Below are positions 24,975-34,264 of a stretch of 64,000 bases of DNA, one piece after another. The notes beneath the pieces were generated by a model, which saw only the letters and a program-made list of their open reading frames with translations, had not been told where the DNA came from and did no database searches. Source of the stretch: Streptomyces achromogenes (GTDB lineage Bacteria; Actinomycetota; Actinomycetes; Streptomycetales; Streptomycetaceae); the NCBI RefSeq assembly GCF_030816715.1, contig NZ_JAUSYH010000001.1, positions 3,100,001 through 3,164,000 on the forward strand, read 5' to 3'. Each line of letters opens with the position of its first letter. Position 1 is the first letter of the stretch. The position numbers were made by a program, and so were the translations under genes.

Positions 24975-26924
24975 TCAGTGCGTGTGCCCACTGCCCGCCG
25001 GCTGCTTCACGGTCAGCGGCAGCAGCTTCTGGCCGGTCGGGCCGATCTGGATGTGGGTGTCCATCGCCGGGCAGACCCCGCAGTCGAAGCAGGGGGTCCA
25101 GCGGCAGTCCTCGACCTCGGTCTCGTCGAGGGCGTCCTGCCAGTCCTCCCAGAGCCAGTCCTTGTCGAGGCCCGAGTCCAGGTGGTCCCAGGGCAGGACC
25201 TCCTCGTACGTCTTCTCGCGGGTCGTGTACCAGTCGACGTCCACGCCGAAGGCGGGCAGCGTCTTGTCGGCGCAGCTCATCCAGCGGTCGTAGGAGAAGT
25301 GTTCGCGCCAGCCGTCGAAGCGGCCGCCGTCCTCGTAGACGGCCCGGATGACCGCGCCGATGCGGCGGTCGCCGCGGGAGAGGAGGCCCTCGACGATGCC
25401 GGGCTTGCCGTCGTGGTAGCGGAAGCCGATGGAGCGGCCGTACTTCTTGTCGCCGCGGATCTTGTCCCGGAGCTTCTGCAGGCGCGCGTCCGTCTCCTCG
25501 GCGGAGAGCTGGGGGGCCCACTGGAAGGGGGTGTGCGGCTTGGGCACGAACCCGCCGATGGAGACCGTGCAGCGGATGTCGTTCTGGCCGGAGACCTTGC
25601 GGCCCTCGGCGATCACGTTCATCGCCATGTCGGCGATCTGCAGGACGTCCTCGTCCGTCTCCGTGGGAAGGCCGCACATGAAGTACAGCTTCACCTGACG
25701 CCAGCCGTTGCCGTACGCGGTGGAGACCGTCCTGATCAGGTCCTCTTCGGAGACCATCTTGTTGATGACCTTGCGCATGCGCTCCGAGCCGCCCTCGGGC
25801 GCGAAGGTCAGGCCGGAGCGGCGGCCGTTGCGCGTCAGCTCGTTCGCCAGGTCGACGTTGAAGGCGTCCACGCGGGTGGAGGGGAGGGACAGGCCGATCT
25901 TGTCCTCCTCGTAGCGGTCCGCGAGTCCCTTGGCGACCTCGCCGATCTCGCTGTGGTCGGCGCTCGACAGCGAGAGCAGGCCGACCTCCTCGAAGCCGGT
26001 GGCCTTCAGGCCCTTCTCCACCATCTCGCCGATGCCCGTGATGGACCGCTCGCGCACCGGCCGGGTGATCATGCCGGCCTGGCAGAAACGGCAGCCGCGG
26101 GTGCAGCCGCGGAAGATCTCCACCGACATGCGCTCGTGGACCGTCTCGGCGAGCGGGACCAGCGGCTGCTTGGGGTAGGGCCACTCGTCGAGGTCCATCA
26201 CCGTGTGCTTGGACACGCGCCACGGCACGCCCGACCTGTTCGGCACGACACGCGCGATCCGGCCGTCCGGCAGGTACTCGACGTCGTAGAACCGCGGGAT
26301 GTACACCGCGCCCGTCTTCGCGAGGCGGAGGAGGACCTCCTCGCGGCCGCCGGGGCGGCCCTCCGCCTTCCACTCGCGGATGATCTTCGTCATGTCGAGG
26401 ACGGCCTGCTCGCCGTCGCCGATGACCGCCGCGTCGATGAAGTCGGCGATCGGCTCGGGATTGAAGGCCGCGTGGCCGCCCGCGAGGACGATCGGGTCGT
26501 CGATCGTGCGGTCCCTGGACTCCAGAGGGATACCGGCCAGGTCGAGGGCGGTCAGCATGTTCGTGTAGCCCAGCTCCGTGGAGAAGGACAGGCCGAACAC
26601 GTCGAAAGCGCCCACCGGGCGGTGGCTGTCCACGGTGAACTGCGGGACGGCGTGCTCCCGCATCAGCGCCTCCAGGTCCGGCCACACGCTGTAGGTGCGC
26701 TCGGCGAGGACGCCCTCCTGCTCGTTCAGCACCTCGTAGAGGATCATGACGCCCTGGTTGGGCAGGCCGACCTCGTACGCGTCCGGGTACATCAGCGCCC
26801 AGCGGACGTCGCAGGACTCCCAGGGCTTGACCGTGGAGTTGAGCTCGCCGCCCACGTACTGGATCGGCTTCTGCACATGCGGGAGCAGTGCTTCGAGCTG
26901 CGGGAAGACCGACTCGACAGACAT
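24975..26924 (-). CDS. B12-binding radical SAM protein (TIGR03960 family)
   Basis: 649 residues. N-terminal B12-binding-like region (DVRWALMYPDAYEVGLPNQG, residues ~40-60), then the radical SAM barrel with the [4Fe-4S] motif CTRGCRFCQAG near 287-297 and LTFAPEGGSERMRKVINK. The C-terminus carries an extra cysteine cluster CFDCGVC near residue 617. The family occurs with the TIGR03936 partner located here at 20729-21493; their joint substrate is unknown, with RNA modification a common suggestion because of the ribosomal neighbours. The ATG at 26924 with GAAGG upstream was chosen over a 31-residue extension. Confidence 0.92.
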   Translation of the reverse strand: MSVESVFPQLEALLPHVQKPIQYVGGELNSTVKPWESCDVRWALMYPDAYEVGLPNQGVMILYEVLNEQEGVLAERTYSVWPDLEALMREHAVPQFTVDSHRPVGAFDVFGLSFSTELGYTNMLTALDLAGIPLESRDRTIDDPIVLAGGHAAFNPEPIADFIDAAVIGDGEQAVLDMTKIIREWKAEGRPGGREEVLLRLAKTGAVYIPRFYDVEYLPDGRIARVVPNRSGVPWRVSKHTVMDLDEWPYPKQPLVPLAETVHERMSVEIFRGCTRGCRFCQAGMITRPVRERSITGIGEMVEKGLKATGFEEVGLLSLSSADHSEIGEVAKGLADRYEEDKIGLSLPSTRVDAFNVDLANELTRNGRRSGLTFAPEGGSERMRKVINKMVSEEDLIRTVSTAYGNGWRQVKLYFMCGLPTETDEDVLQIADMAMNVIAEGRKVSGQNDIRCTVSIGGFVPKPHTPFQWAPQLSAEETDARLQKLRDKIRGDKKYGRSIGFRYHDGKPGIVEGLLSRGDRRIGAVIRAVYEDGGRFDGWREHFSYDRWMSCADKTLPAFGVDVDWYTTREKTYEEVLPWDHLDSGLDKDWLWEDWQDALDETEVEDCRWTPCFDCGVCPAMDTHIQIGPTGQKLLPLTVKQPAGSGHTH

Positions 26925-27059
26925 CGCGGGGGCACCTTCGTGAGCGGACTGGGGGTCCCCCCGGACGGAGGCTGGGGGGTGACCATCTAGCCTAACCCGG
27001 CCGAAGGCCTCCCCCACCCGCGAGAGAACCGCCGCGGCCCGCCGCGGTCGCCGCTGCCG

Positions 27060-28754
27060 CTAGACCTCCGCCGCCCCGCGGATCCTGTCCCAGGCCGTCG
27101 GCAGCTCCTTCTCCACCAGCTCGGCCCGCCGTTCCTCCCGTCCGTACAGCAGCCCGTACGTGAACGCGCTCTCCCCCGCGGCGTGCGCCACGGCGGACAG
27201 CTCGCGCAGGGCCTGCCGGGCCATGACGCTGTCCTGGTGCTCGCCGAGGAGGCTCTGCAGCGACTTCATGGACTTGACCAGCGCCTTGGCCGGACCGCCG
27301 ATCGCCGGGGTGGCCGTCTCCGCCGCGTAACGGGTCCGCTTGGCCTTCTTGCGCGCCTCGTGCAGGCCCTCGTCGCGTTCGTGGCCGGGCGGCTCCCCCA
27401 GGGCCTGCTCGACGAGGTCGGACACCTTCCCGAGGTCCTTGCGCACGGCCTTGGCGAGCACCTTGGCCGGCTTGCCCTCGGCCGCCGTCCGCAGCGGCGG
27501 GTCGGCGACGAACGCGTCCAGCGTGTCCAGCAGGGTGAGGTAGCGCCCCGAGTCGAGGACGCCCAGCAGTCGGCGGCGGGAGCCGCGGTGCTGTGCCTTG
27601 GCCCAGGTCTGGAGCCGTTCGCCCATCGGTCCGGAGACGAGGGTGTGCGGCAGGTCGTCGAGACCCTCCGCGAGGCGTTCGGCCAGCACCTCCTGGTCGC
27701 GGCCCACGCCGAGCTCGCCGGCCAGCCACTTCAGCTCGACGCCGATCGGGTCGGTGACACCCCGGTCGAGGACCTTGCGGAAGGAGCGGAGGGTGCTGCG
27801 CAGCCGGCGGGTGGCGACGCGCATGTCGTGCACGGCGTCCTCGGTTTCCTGGCGGACGGCCGGGTCCAGCGCGAGGATCGCGTCCCGCTGCGCACGGACG
27901 TACGCCAGCACATGATCACCGGCGGTCACGGGCTCCCGGTCCGGGGCCTCACGCCCCGCCGCTGCCGCCTCGACCGCCGGCTGTCCCTCGGCGCGGCCCT
28001 TGCCCTTGGCCTCGCCCTTGCCCTTGCCCTTCCCCTTGCCTTTGCTTTTGCCTTTGGCGTCGCCCTTGCCTTTGCCTTTGGCGTCGTCCTTCCCCTCCGC
28101 CACCGGCTTCGCCCCGCCGCCCTCGGCCGCCGCCTTCGCCTTGGCCCGCTTCTTCCTGGGCGCCGTCTCCGCGAGGGCCCGCGCCAGCTTCGACGCCGAC
28201 TTCGAGGGCCGCACGCCCGCCTTCCGCAACCCCTTGTCCAGCTTGTCGAGCAGGGCGGGATCGCCGCCGTCGGCGAGCTCCACCTCGATCTCGGTCCACT
28301 GGGCGCTGCCCTCGCCGCCGAACAGCCGGTCCGCCCGGACGGCGTCCACGCTGGCCTCGGCGAGCAGCCGGCCCTCGGCGTCGAGGAGAAGGCGGATGTC
28401 ACGCGCCGAGCGCAGTCGCACCACGGGCACCAGCTGTCCCTCGCGGACGCGGGAGCGGACCAGCCCGGCGAGCTCGTCGGGCACGGCGTCGGAGAGCGGG
28501 GCCCGGATCTCGTCCCGGATGCCGGCGGCGACGGGGAGTTTCAGGTGCCAGCCGGCGTCGGAGCCCCCGGTGCGGCGGCGCAGGGTGATGGACGCCGCTG
28601 CCAGTCGCAGGTCGGAGGTGTCGTAGTAGGTCGCGTCCAGCTCGGCGACGCCTTGGTCGAGGACGGACGCGACCCCGGCCACGCCGGTGAGGTCGGGCAG
28701 ACCGCTGTCATCGGATTCGTACTTGCGCTCGATCTCGCGTTTCGTCTCCGCCAT
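27060..28754 (-). CDS. CYTH and CHAD domain protein
   Basis: 564 residues. The CYTH (triphosphate tunnel) domain spans ~1-200 and opens with EIERKYE, the ExExK motif that binds triphosphate and metal. A linker at ~205-275 is almost pure Lys/Gly/Ala with (GK)n runs such as KGKSKGKGKGKGKG. The CHAD domain at ~285-560 has the conserved histidines in VHDMRVATRRLRSTLRSF and helix-rich repeats; CHAD domains bind inorganic polyphosphate. Predicted to hydrolyse tripolyphosphate or sense polyP. There is no Shine-Dalgarno before ATG 28754; a TAGATT hexamer six bases upstream suggests a leaderless mRNA. Confidence 0.92.
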   Translation of the reverse strand: MAETKREIERKYESDDSGLPDLTGVAGVASVLDQGVAELDATYYDTSDLRLAAASITLRRRTGGSDAGWHLKLPVAAGIRDEIRAPLSDAVPDELAGLVRSRVREGQLVPVVRLRSARDIRLLLDAEGRLLAEASVDAVRADRLFGGEGSAQWTEIEVELADGGDPALLDKLDKGLRKAGVRPSKSASKLARALAETAPRKKRAKAKAAAEGGGAKPVAEGKDDAKGKGKGDAKGKSKGKGKGKGKGEAKGKGRAEGQPAVEAAAAGREAPDREPVTAGDHVLAYVRAQRDAILALDPAVRQETEDAVHDMRVATRRLRSTLRSFRKVLDRGVTDPIGVELKWLAGELGVGRDQEVLAERLAEGLDDLPHTLVSGPMGERLQTWAKAQHRGSRRRLLGVLDSGRYLTLLDTLDAFVADPPLRTAAEGKPAKVLAKAVRKDLGKVSDLVEQALGEPPGHERDEGLHEARKKAKRTRYAAETATPAIGGPAKALVKSMKSLQSLLGEHQDSVMARQALRELSAVAHAAGESAFTYGLLYGREERRAELVEKELPTAWDRIRGAAEV

Positions 28755-28766
28755 GAATTGAATCTA
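28755..28766 (-). promoter_or_regulatory. Leaderless-type -10 box of the CYTH-CHAD gene
   Basis: TAGATT, then six bases, then ATG on the minus strand, with no Shine-Dalgarno. The predicted +1 falls on or next to the A of ATG. Confidence 0.5.
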
Positions 28767-28775
28767 GTCGGAGTC

Positions 28776-28803
28776 GGGCCCGTACGGCAGGGCGTACGGG
28801 CCC
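28776..28803 (-). terminator. Terminator between rodA and the CYTH-CHAD gene
   Basis: Perfect 11-bp stem GGGCCCGTACG with a 6-base loop, beyond the rodA stop. The stem overlaps the expected -35 zone of the downstream gene. Confidence 0.7.
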
Positions 28804-28846
28804 GGATACCGGCCGGTCCCGGGGAAACCGCGAGGTCTGCGCGTGC

Positions 28847-30046
28847 TTACGCGGACATCGGGCGCTGCACCCGGATGGACTGCAGCAGCCCCACCGCCAC
28901 CCAGACGGCGAACATCGACGTGCCCCCGTAGGAGACGAAGGGCAGCGGAAGACCCGTCACGGGCATGATCCCCAGGGTCATCCCGATGTTCTCGAAGGAC
29001 TGGAAGGCGAACCAGGCCACGATGCCCGCGGCGACGATCGTGCCGTACAGCTCGGTGGTCTCACGCGCTATGCGGCAGGCGCGCCAGAGCACCACACCGA
29101 GCAGGACGATGATCAGGCCCGCGCCCAGGAAACCCAGCTCCTCGCCTGCGACGGTGAAGACGAAGTCCGTCTGCTGTTCCGGGACGAACTGGCCCGTCGT
29201 CTGCGAGCCGTGGAACAGACCGGCGCCGGAGAGACCGCCGGAGCCGATCGCGATGCGGGCCTGGTTGGTGTTGTAGCCGACGCCCGCGGGGTCGAGGCTG
29301 GGGTTGGCGAAGGCGGCGAAGCGGGCGATCTGGTAGTCGTCCAGGATGTGCAGCTGCCATACGGCGACGGCGCCGGCCGCGCCCGCGCCGAGCAGTCCGA
29401 AGACCCAGCGGTTGGATGCTCCGGAGGCCAGCAGCACACCCAGCACGATCATCACCATGACCATGACGGACCCGAGGTCGGGCATCAGCATCACGATCAG
29501 CATGGGGACGGCTGCGAGCCCGAGGGCCTGGAGCACCGTGCGGTGGTCGGGGTAGAGCTTGTCGCCCGCGTCGACCCGGGCCGCGAGCAGCATCGCCATG
29601 CCCAGGATGATCGTGATCTTCACGAACTCGGAGGGCTGGAGCGAGAAGCCGCCGCCGACCACGATCCAGGAGTGCGCGCCGTTGACCGTCGAGCCCAGCG
29701 GGGTCAGCACCGCCAGGATCCCCATGAGCGAGAGGCCGTAGAGGATCGGTACCGCGTTGCGCAGGGAGCGGTGGCCGAGCCAGAGCGTGCCGATCATCAG
29801 GCAGATCCCGATGCCGGTGTTCATGAGGTGCCGGATGAGGAAGTAGTACGGGTCGCCCTGGTTGATCTCGGTGCGGTTGCGGGTCGCCGAGAAGACCAGG
29901 AGCGAGCCGATCAGGGACAGGGCGATCGCCGACGTCAGAATCGGCCAGTCCAGCCGCCGGGCCAGCGAGTCACGGGCGAAGACCCGGGTCCAGCCGGCCC
30001 GCTCGGGACCGTATCCGGAGACGGAGAAACCGTTCGCGCCGCTCAT
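28847..30046 (-). CDS. rodA: RodA/FtsW/SpoVE-family peptidoglycan polymerase
   Basis: 399 residues with about ten transmembrane helices. SEDS signatures: GAHSWIVVGGGFSLQPSEFVK (~125-145), QARIAIGSGGLSGAGLF, FTVAGEELGFLGA and the C-terminal LPFVSYGGTSM. SEDS proteins polymerise glycan strands from lipid II with a class B PBP partner. That partner is the gene just upstream: ATG 30046 and its stop overlap as ATGA, giving coupled translation in a fixed ratio. GGAGG lies eight bases before the ATG. In Streptomyces this locus works in spore-wall synthesis with mreBCD rather than in vegetative tip growth. Confidence 0.95.
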   Translation of the reverse strand: MSGANGFSVSGYGPERAGWTRVFARDSLARRLDWPILTSAIALSLIGSLLVFSATRNRTEINQGDPYYFLIRHLMNTGIGICLMIGTLWLGHRSLRNAVPILYGLSLMGILAVLTPLGSTVNGAHSWIVVGGGFSLQPSEFVKITIILGMAMLLAARVDAGDKLYPDHRTVLQALGLAAVPMLIVMLMPDLGSVMVMVMIVLGVLLASGASNRWVFGLLGAGAAGAVAVWQLHILDDYQIARFAAFANPSLDPAGVGYNTNQARIAIGSGGLSGAGLFHGSQTTGQFVPEQQTDFVFTVAGEELGFLGAGLIIVLLGVVLWRACRIARETTELYGTIVAAGIVAWFAFQSFENIGMTLGIMPVTGLPLPFVSYGGTSMFAVWVAVGLLQSIRVQRPMSA

Positions 30047-32292
30047 GTGCACATCCTCCGGCTTCCCCTCTTCCGCCGTCGCCTGCGGGTGTCGCGGTTG
30101 GGATCGGTGTTCTGCTGGACGGTGGCCGCGGTCTGCGTCTCGTCCGGCTTCGGAGCGGTCTGCTGGCTGGCGCGCTGCTCCTTGGCGGGGTCCTTCGAGA
30201 CCTTCGGGGACTTGATCGTGCCGTCCGCCTGAACCTTCGGCAGACCGGCCTGCGGGGTGGGCAGCAGGGCGTTCTTCTTGTCGATCTTGCCGTCGTCGGA
30301 GACGCCGTACATCGCGTTGTAGATGTGCCGCACGGCCTCACCGGAGGCGCCCGAACCGGTACCGGCCTGAGCGATCGTCATGACGACCGTGTAGTCCTTG
30401 CTGTACGTGGCGAGCCAGGACGTCGTCTGCTTGCCGTAGACCTCCGCGGTACCGGTCTTGGCGTGCAGCGGGATCTCCTTCTGCGGCCAGCCGCCGAACT
30501 TCCAGGCGGCGGTACCGCGGGTGACCACGCCCTCCAGGGCGGCGTCCATGCCCTTGATCGTGGCCTTGTCGACCGGCAGCCTGCCCTTGGGCTTGGGCTT
30601 GATCTCCTGGACGGTCTTGCCGTCGGCGCTGACGATGGCCTTGCCGATGGTCGGGGTGTACATCGTGCCGCCGTTGGCGAGCGCCCCGTAGATCACGGCC
30701 TCCTGGATCGGGGTGACGAGGGTGTCGCCCTGGCCGATAGAGTAGTTGATCGAGTCGCCCTCGCGCATCTTGTTGCCCTCGAGGCAGTTCTCGTACGCGA
30801 TCATCTCGACGTAACTGCCGCCCTTCTTGCCGTACTTGCACCAGGAGTCCTTGTTGGCCTTCCAGTAGGACTCCTTCCACTGACGGTCCGGGACGCGGCC
30901 GGTGACCTCGTTGGGCAGGTCGACGCCGGTCTCCTTGCCGAGGCCGAACTGGTGGGCCGCCTTGTAGAAGTAGTCCTTGGGCTCACCCTTCTCCGGGTTG
31001 ATGCCGCCGTCCTTCTTCCACTCCCGGTCCGCGAGGCCGTAGAAGACGGTGTCGCAGGAGACCTCGAGGGCCCGGCCGAGCGAGATGGGGCCGAAGCTCT
31101 CCCCCTCGAAGTTCTTGAAGACCTGGCCGCCCACCGAGTACGAGCTGGTGCACGGGTAGCCGCCGTCCCACTCGTAGCCCGCCTCGACCGCGGCGGCCGT
31201 GGAGACCACCTTGAACGTCGAACCGGGCGCCGACTGACCCTGTATGGCCCGGTTGAGCAGCGGGTAGTCGGAGTTCTTGCCGGTGAGCTTCTTGTAGTCC
31301 TTGGCGGAGATCCCGCCGACCCAGACGTTGGGGTCGTAGGCGGGGGCGGACGCCATGGCGACGACGCGGCCGGTCTTGGCCTCCATCACCACGACCGCCC
31401 CGGAGTCGGCCTTGTAGTTCTCGCCGGTGATCTTGTCGAAGGACTGGCGGGCCACCTTCATGGCGTTGCTCAGCTCGTACTCGGCGACCCGCTGGACGCG
31501 GGCGTCGATGCTGGTGACGAGGTTGGCGCCGGGCTGCGCCTCGTCCGCCTCGGCCTCGCCGATGACGCGGCCGAGGTTGTCGACCTCGTAGCGGGTGACG
31601 CCGGCCTTGCCGCGCAGCTGCTTGTCGTACTGGCGCTCCAGGCCGGAGCGGCCGACCTGGTCGGAGCGCAGGTAGGGCGAGTCGCTGTCCTGGGCCTTGG
31701 TGATCTCGTCGTCGGTGACCGGCGAGAGGTAGCCGAGGACCTGGGCGGTGTTGGCGTTGCCGGGGGCCGCGTAACGACGCACGGCCTCGGGCTCGGCGGT
31801 GATGCCGGGGAAGTCCTCCGCGCGCTCGCGGATCTGGAGGGCCTGCTTGGCGGTCGCCTCGTCGGTGATGGGGATCGGCTGGTACGGCGAGCCGTTCCAG
31901 CAGGGCTGGGGGGTCTTCGCGTCGCACAGCCGGACCTTCTGCGCGACGTCCTCGGGCTTCATGCCGAGGACGCCCGCCAGCTTGGCCAGGACCGCCTTGC
32001 CGTCGTCCTTCTGCTTCAGCAGGTCGGTCCGGGAGGCGGAGACCACGAGCCGTGTCTCGTTGTCGGCGAGGGGCACCCCGCGCGCGTCCAGGATCGAGCC
32101 GCGCACGGCGGGCTCGACGACCTGCTGGACGTGGTTGCCGGAGGCCTCCTTGGCGTACGCCGCGCCCTCCCGGATCTGGAGGTACCACAGGCGGCCGCCG
32201 AGGGTGCCGAGCAGGGAGAGGACCAGGATCTGGATGACGACGAGCCGGATCTGGACCCGTGGGCTCCGACCGGTCTCGGGGATGTTGGTCAC
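30043..32292 (-). CDS. mrdA: Class B penicillin-binding protein 2
   Basis: 749 residues. A single N-terminal membrane anchor (LVVIQILVLSLLGTLGGRLWYLQI) precedes the PBP dimer domain with RGSILDARGVPLADN. The transpeptidase domain has the nucleophile motif STFK in SAPGSTFKVVSTAAA (~385), SCD as the SxN motif and AKTGTAEV as KTG. It cross-links peptidoglycan at the outer face of the membrane together with RodA. The C-terminus extends into a basic, low-complexity tail ending in a run of Arg/Lys. GTG start at 32292 with GGGGAG upstream. Part of mreB-mreC-mreD-pbp2-rodA, with a 142-base gap after mreD. Confidence 0.95.
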   Translation of the reverse strand: MTNIPETGRSPRVQIRLVVIQILVLSLLGTLGGRLWYLQIREGAAYAKEASGNHVQQVVEPAVRGSILDARGVPLADNETRLVVSASRTDLLKQKDDGKAVLAKLAGVLGMKPEDVAQKVRLCDAKTPQPCWNGSPYQPIPITDEATAKQALQIRERAEDFPGITAEPEAVRRYAAPGNANTAQVLGYLSPVTDDEITKAQDSDSPYLRSDQVGRSGLERQYDKQLRGKAGVTRYEVDNLGRVIGEAEADEAQPGANLVTSIDARVQRVAEYELSNAMKVARQSFDKITGENYKADSGAVVVMEAKTGRVVAMASAPAYDPNVWVGGISAKDYKKLTGKNSDYPLLNRAIQGQSAPGSTFKVVSTAAAVEAGYEWDGGYPCTSSYSVGGQVFKNFEGESFGPISLGRALEVSCDTVFYGLADREWKKDGGINPEKGEPKDYFYKAAHQFGLGKETGVDLPNEVTGRVPDRQWKESYWKANKDSWCKYGKKGGSYVEMIAYENCLEGNKMREGDSINYSIGQGDTLVTPIQEAVIYGALANGGTMYTPTIGKAIVSADGKTVQEIKPKPKGRLPVDKATIKGMDAALEGVVTRGTAAWKFGGWPQKEIPLHAKTGTAEVYGKQTTSWLATYSKDYTVVMTIAQAGTGSGASGEAVRHIYNAMYGVSDDGKIDKKNALLPTPQAGLPKVQADGTIKSPKVSKDPAKEQRASQQTAPKPDETQTAATVQQNTDPNRDTRRRRRKRGSRRMCT

Positions 32293-32434
32293 TGCGGCTG
32301 CTCCCCCTCTCGGTGCGCGAACGTGTGTGCGCTGACGAATGATGAACGATCAGCCTGTGAGGCCTCGTTCCGTCTGGCCTTGCCCCGTTCGGGTGATTCC
32401 TCCACGGACGCGCCCCGCGCGCCGCCGCCGGCGC

Positions 32435-33106
32435 TCACAGCCGCTTGACCCCCTTGATGCGGCCCGCCCGGGTCGCCCGCGACCTGGCCGCCTTCAGCTT
32501 GAGTCCGCCGCGCTGCCCGCCGATCCGCAGCCCCGTCCCGGAGGAGAGCCAGCCGGAGGAGATGTCGGGGCTGTTGGCTGCGGAGTTGGTCTCCGCGAGG
32601 GGGTCGTTGTCGGCGCGCCGCGCCAGGAACATGACCGCGGGGACGACGAACGGCGCGAGCAGCAGGTCGTACAGGGCGGCCGTGAACAGCAGCCCGGTGA
32701 GGCCGACATGGCGGGCGGCGGTGTCCCCGACGAGGGCGCCGACCCCGGCGTACAGCAGGGTGGAGCCGATGGCGGCGCCGACCACCACGACCATCGGGCC
32801 GGTGGCCGACTTGATCTGCCCGGTCTCGGGCTTGACGAGCCCGGCGAGGTAGCCGATCACGCACAGCACGAGGGCGTAGCGGCCGGCGGCGTGGTCGGCG
32901 GGAGGCGCCAGGTCGGCGAGCAGTCCGGCGCCGAAGCCGATGAGGGCGCCGCCGACATGGCCGTACACCATGGCGAGGCCCAGGACGGTGAGCAGGAGGA
33001 GGTCGGGGACGGCTCCCGGGAGGTGGAGCCGGGCGAGGACGCTCACCTGGATCACCAGGGCGACCACGACCAGCGGAACGGAGAGCAGGATCCGGTTGAC
33101 GCGCAT
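32435..33106 (-). CDS. mreD: Rod shape-determining protein MreD
   Basis: 223 residues with five to six membrane segments (LLSVPLVVVALVIQVSVLARL, LLLLTVLGLAMVYG, ALIGFGAGLLADLAPP and others), as in MreD, which links MreC and the wall-synthesis complex to MreB. The MreD hallmark GAxxGFxxGLLxDL is present as GALIGFGAGLLADLAPP. The ~60-residue C-terminal tail is hydrophilic and basic, longer than in rods such as Bacillus. It starts 15 bases after the mreC stop. Confidence 0.92.
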   Translation of the reverse strand: MRVNRILLSVPLVVVALVIQVSVLARLHLPGAVPDLLLLTVLGLAMVYGHVGGALIGFGAGLLADLAPPADHAAGRYALVLCVIGYLAGLVKPETGQIKSATGPMVVVVGAAIGSTLLYAGVGALVGDTAARHVGLTGLLFTAALYDLLLAPFVVPAVMFLARRADNDPLAETNSAANSPDISSGWLSSGTGLRIGGQRGGLKLKAARSRATRAGRIKGVKRL

Positions 33107-33121
33107 GGGGGTTGTCAGCTC

Positions 33122-34060
33122 CTACTGCTGCTGGCCGTCTTCGGGTGCGTTCGCGCTCGGCGTGACCGTGACGGTCACCGTCGGCGTGGGGACCGGTTTG
33201 GGCTTCGAGGGGAGCACGGTGTCGCGCGGATCCTTCTTGGGGGCCTCGACGACGACGCCCACGATGTCGAGCTTGGTGAAGCTGACGTACGGCGTGACGT
33301 AGAGGGTGCGGGTGAGGTCGCCGCCGGAGGGGTCGACGCGGGAGACGACGCCGACGGGGACGCCGGGCACGAAGGGCTTGTCGGCCTGCGAGCCGAAGGT
33401 GACCAGCCGGTCGCCCCTCTTCACGTCGGCCTTGCCGTTGAGGAGTTCGACGCGCAGCGGCCGGTCGCCCTGACCGGAGGCGAAGCCGAGCTCGTCGGAC
33501 GCCTCCATCCGGGTGCCAACGGTGAAGTCGGGGTCGCTGGCCAGCAGGACGGTCGCGGTGTTCGGGCCGACGGTGGTGACCCGGCCGACCAGCCCGTCCC
33601 CGTTGAGGACCGTCATGTCGCGCTTGACGCCGTCGCGTGCGCCGATGTCGATGGTGATGGTCCAGGAGAAGCCCTGGGCCGCTCCTATCGCGATGACCTC
33701 CGCGCCCTTGATGCCGTACTGGCCGGCGCCGGCGATCTTCAGCATCTTGTCGAGCTGCGCCAGCCGGCTGCGGTTGCGGTCGTCGCTGCCGAGCTTCGCC
33801 TTGAGAGCGGCGTTCTCCTGCTCCAGACCGGTGAGCCGGTCATGGCGTTCGCCGGAGTCGCGGACGGCGGAGACGGCGTTGCCGACGGGGTCCACCGCCG
33901 ACGCCACGCCGTTCTCGATCGGGCCGAAGGCCGCGGCCGCGGCCTGCCGGGCGCCGTCGACCGGGGAGTCCTCCCCGCCGCGGATGTCCACCGTGATCAG
34001 CGCGAACGCGACGGCGATCAGCAGCACCAGGAGCAGCCGGCTCTCTCGTGTGTCCCTCAC
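33122..34060 (-). CDS. mreC: Rod shape-determining protein MreC
   Basis: 312 residues: a membrane anchor (LLLVLLIAVAFALITVDI), a coiled coil at ~75-110 (LTGLEQENAALKAKL and onward), then the periplasmic-type double beta-barrel domain with GARDGVKRDMTVLNGDGLVGRV and DRLVTFGS. A Pro/Thr/Val-rich tail closes it. MreC scaffolds PBP2, RodA and MreD. The start is GTG at 34060; GAGGAAGG is 15 bases upstream, longer than ideal. The 204-base gap to mreB is not strongly structured and may hold a second promoter. Confidence 0.94.
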   Translation of the reverse strand: MRDTRESRLLLVLLIAVAFALITVDIRGGEDSPVDGARQAAAAAFGPIENGVASAVDPVGNAVSAVRDSGERHDRLTGLEQENAALKAKLGSDDRNRSRLAQLDKMLKIAGAGQYGIKGAEVIAIGAAQGFSWTITIDIGARDGVKRDMTVLNGDGLVGRVTTVGPNTATVLLASDPDFTVGTRMEASDELGFASGQGDRPLRVELLNGKADVKRGDRLVTFGSQADKPFVPGVPVGVVSRVDPSGGDLTRTLYVTPYVSFTKLDIVGVVVEAPKKDPRDTVLPSKPKPVPTPTVTVTVTPSANAPEDGQQQ

Positions 34061-34264
34061 GTGCGGCGGCCGTGCCCTTCCTCGAGAGAAAAACCAAGAA
34101 CAGGAATCAGGAAGCAGGTGTCGGGTTCCGGGAAGCGGAATCGGTAATTCGGGTAGCCCCGGGCCAGGGTGGCCAAGGGCGCTTTGGTCGGAGCTTATGC
34201 CTCTGGATCAACGATCCGCCGCACGAGAGGAGATCATCCCGTACGGCGGAATCGAAGCGTTACG

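Noticed and set aside
26940..27000. CCCCCCGGACGGAGGCTGGGGGG considered as a terminator
   Set aside because: The stem is short and imperfect, and it lies close upstream of the radical SAM start; similar strings are common filler in Streptomyces intergenic DNA.
28005..28085. Periodic CCCTTGCC/CTTTG units looked like a CRISPR or satellite array
   Set aside because: They are in-frame codons for Lys-Gly in the CYTH-CHAD linker and have no spacers.
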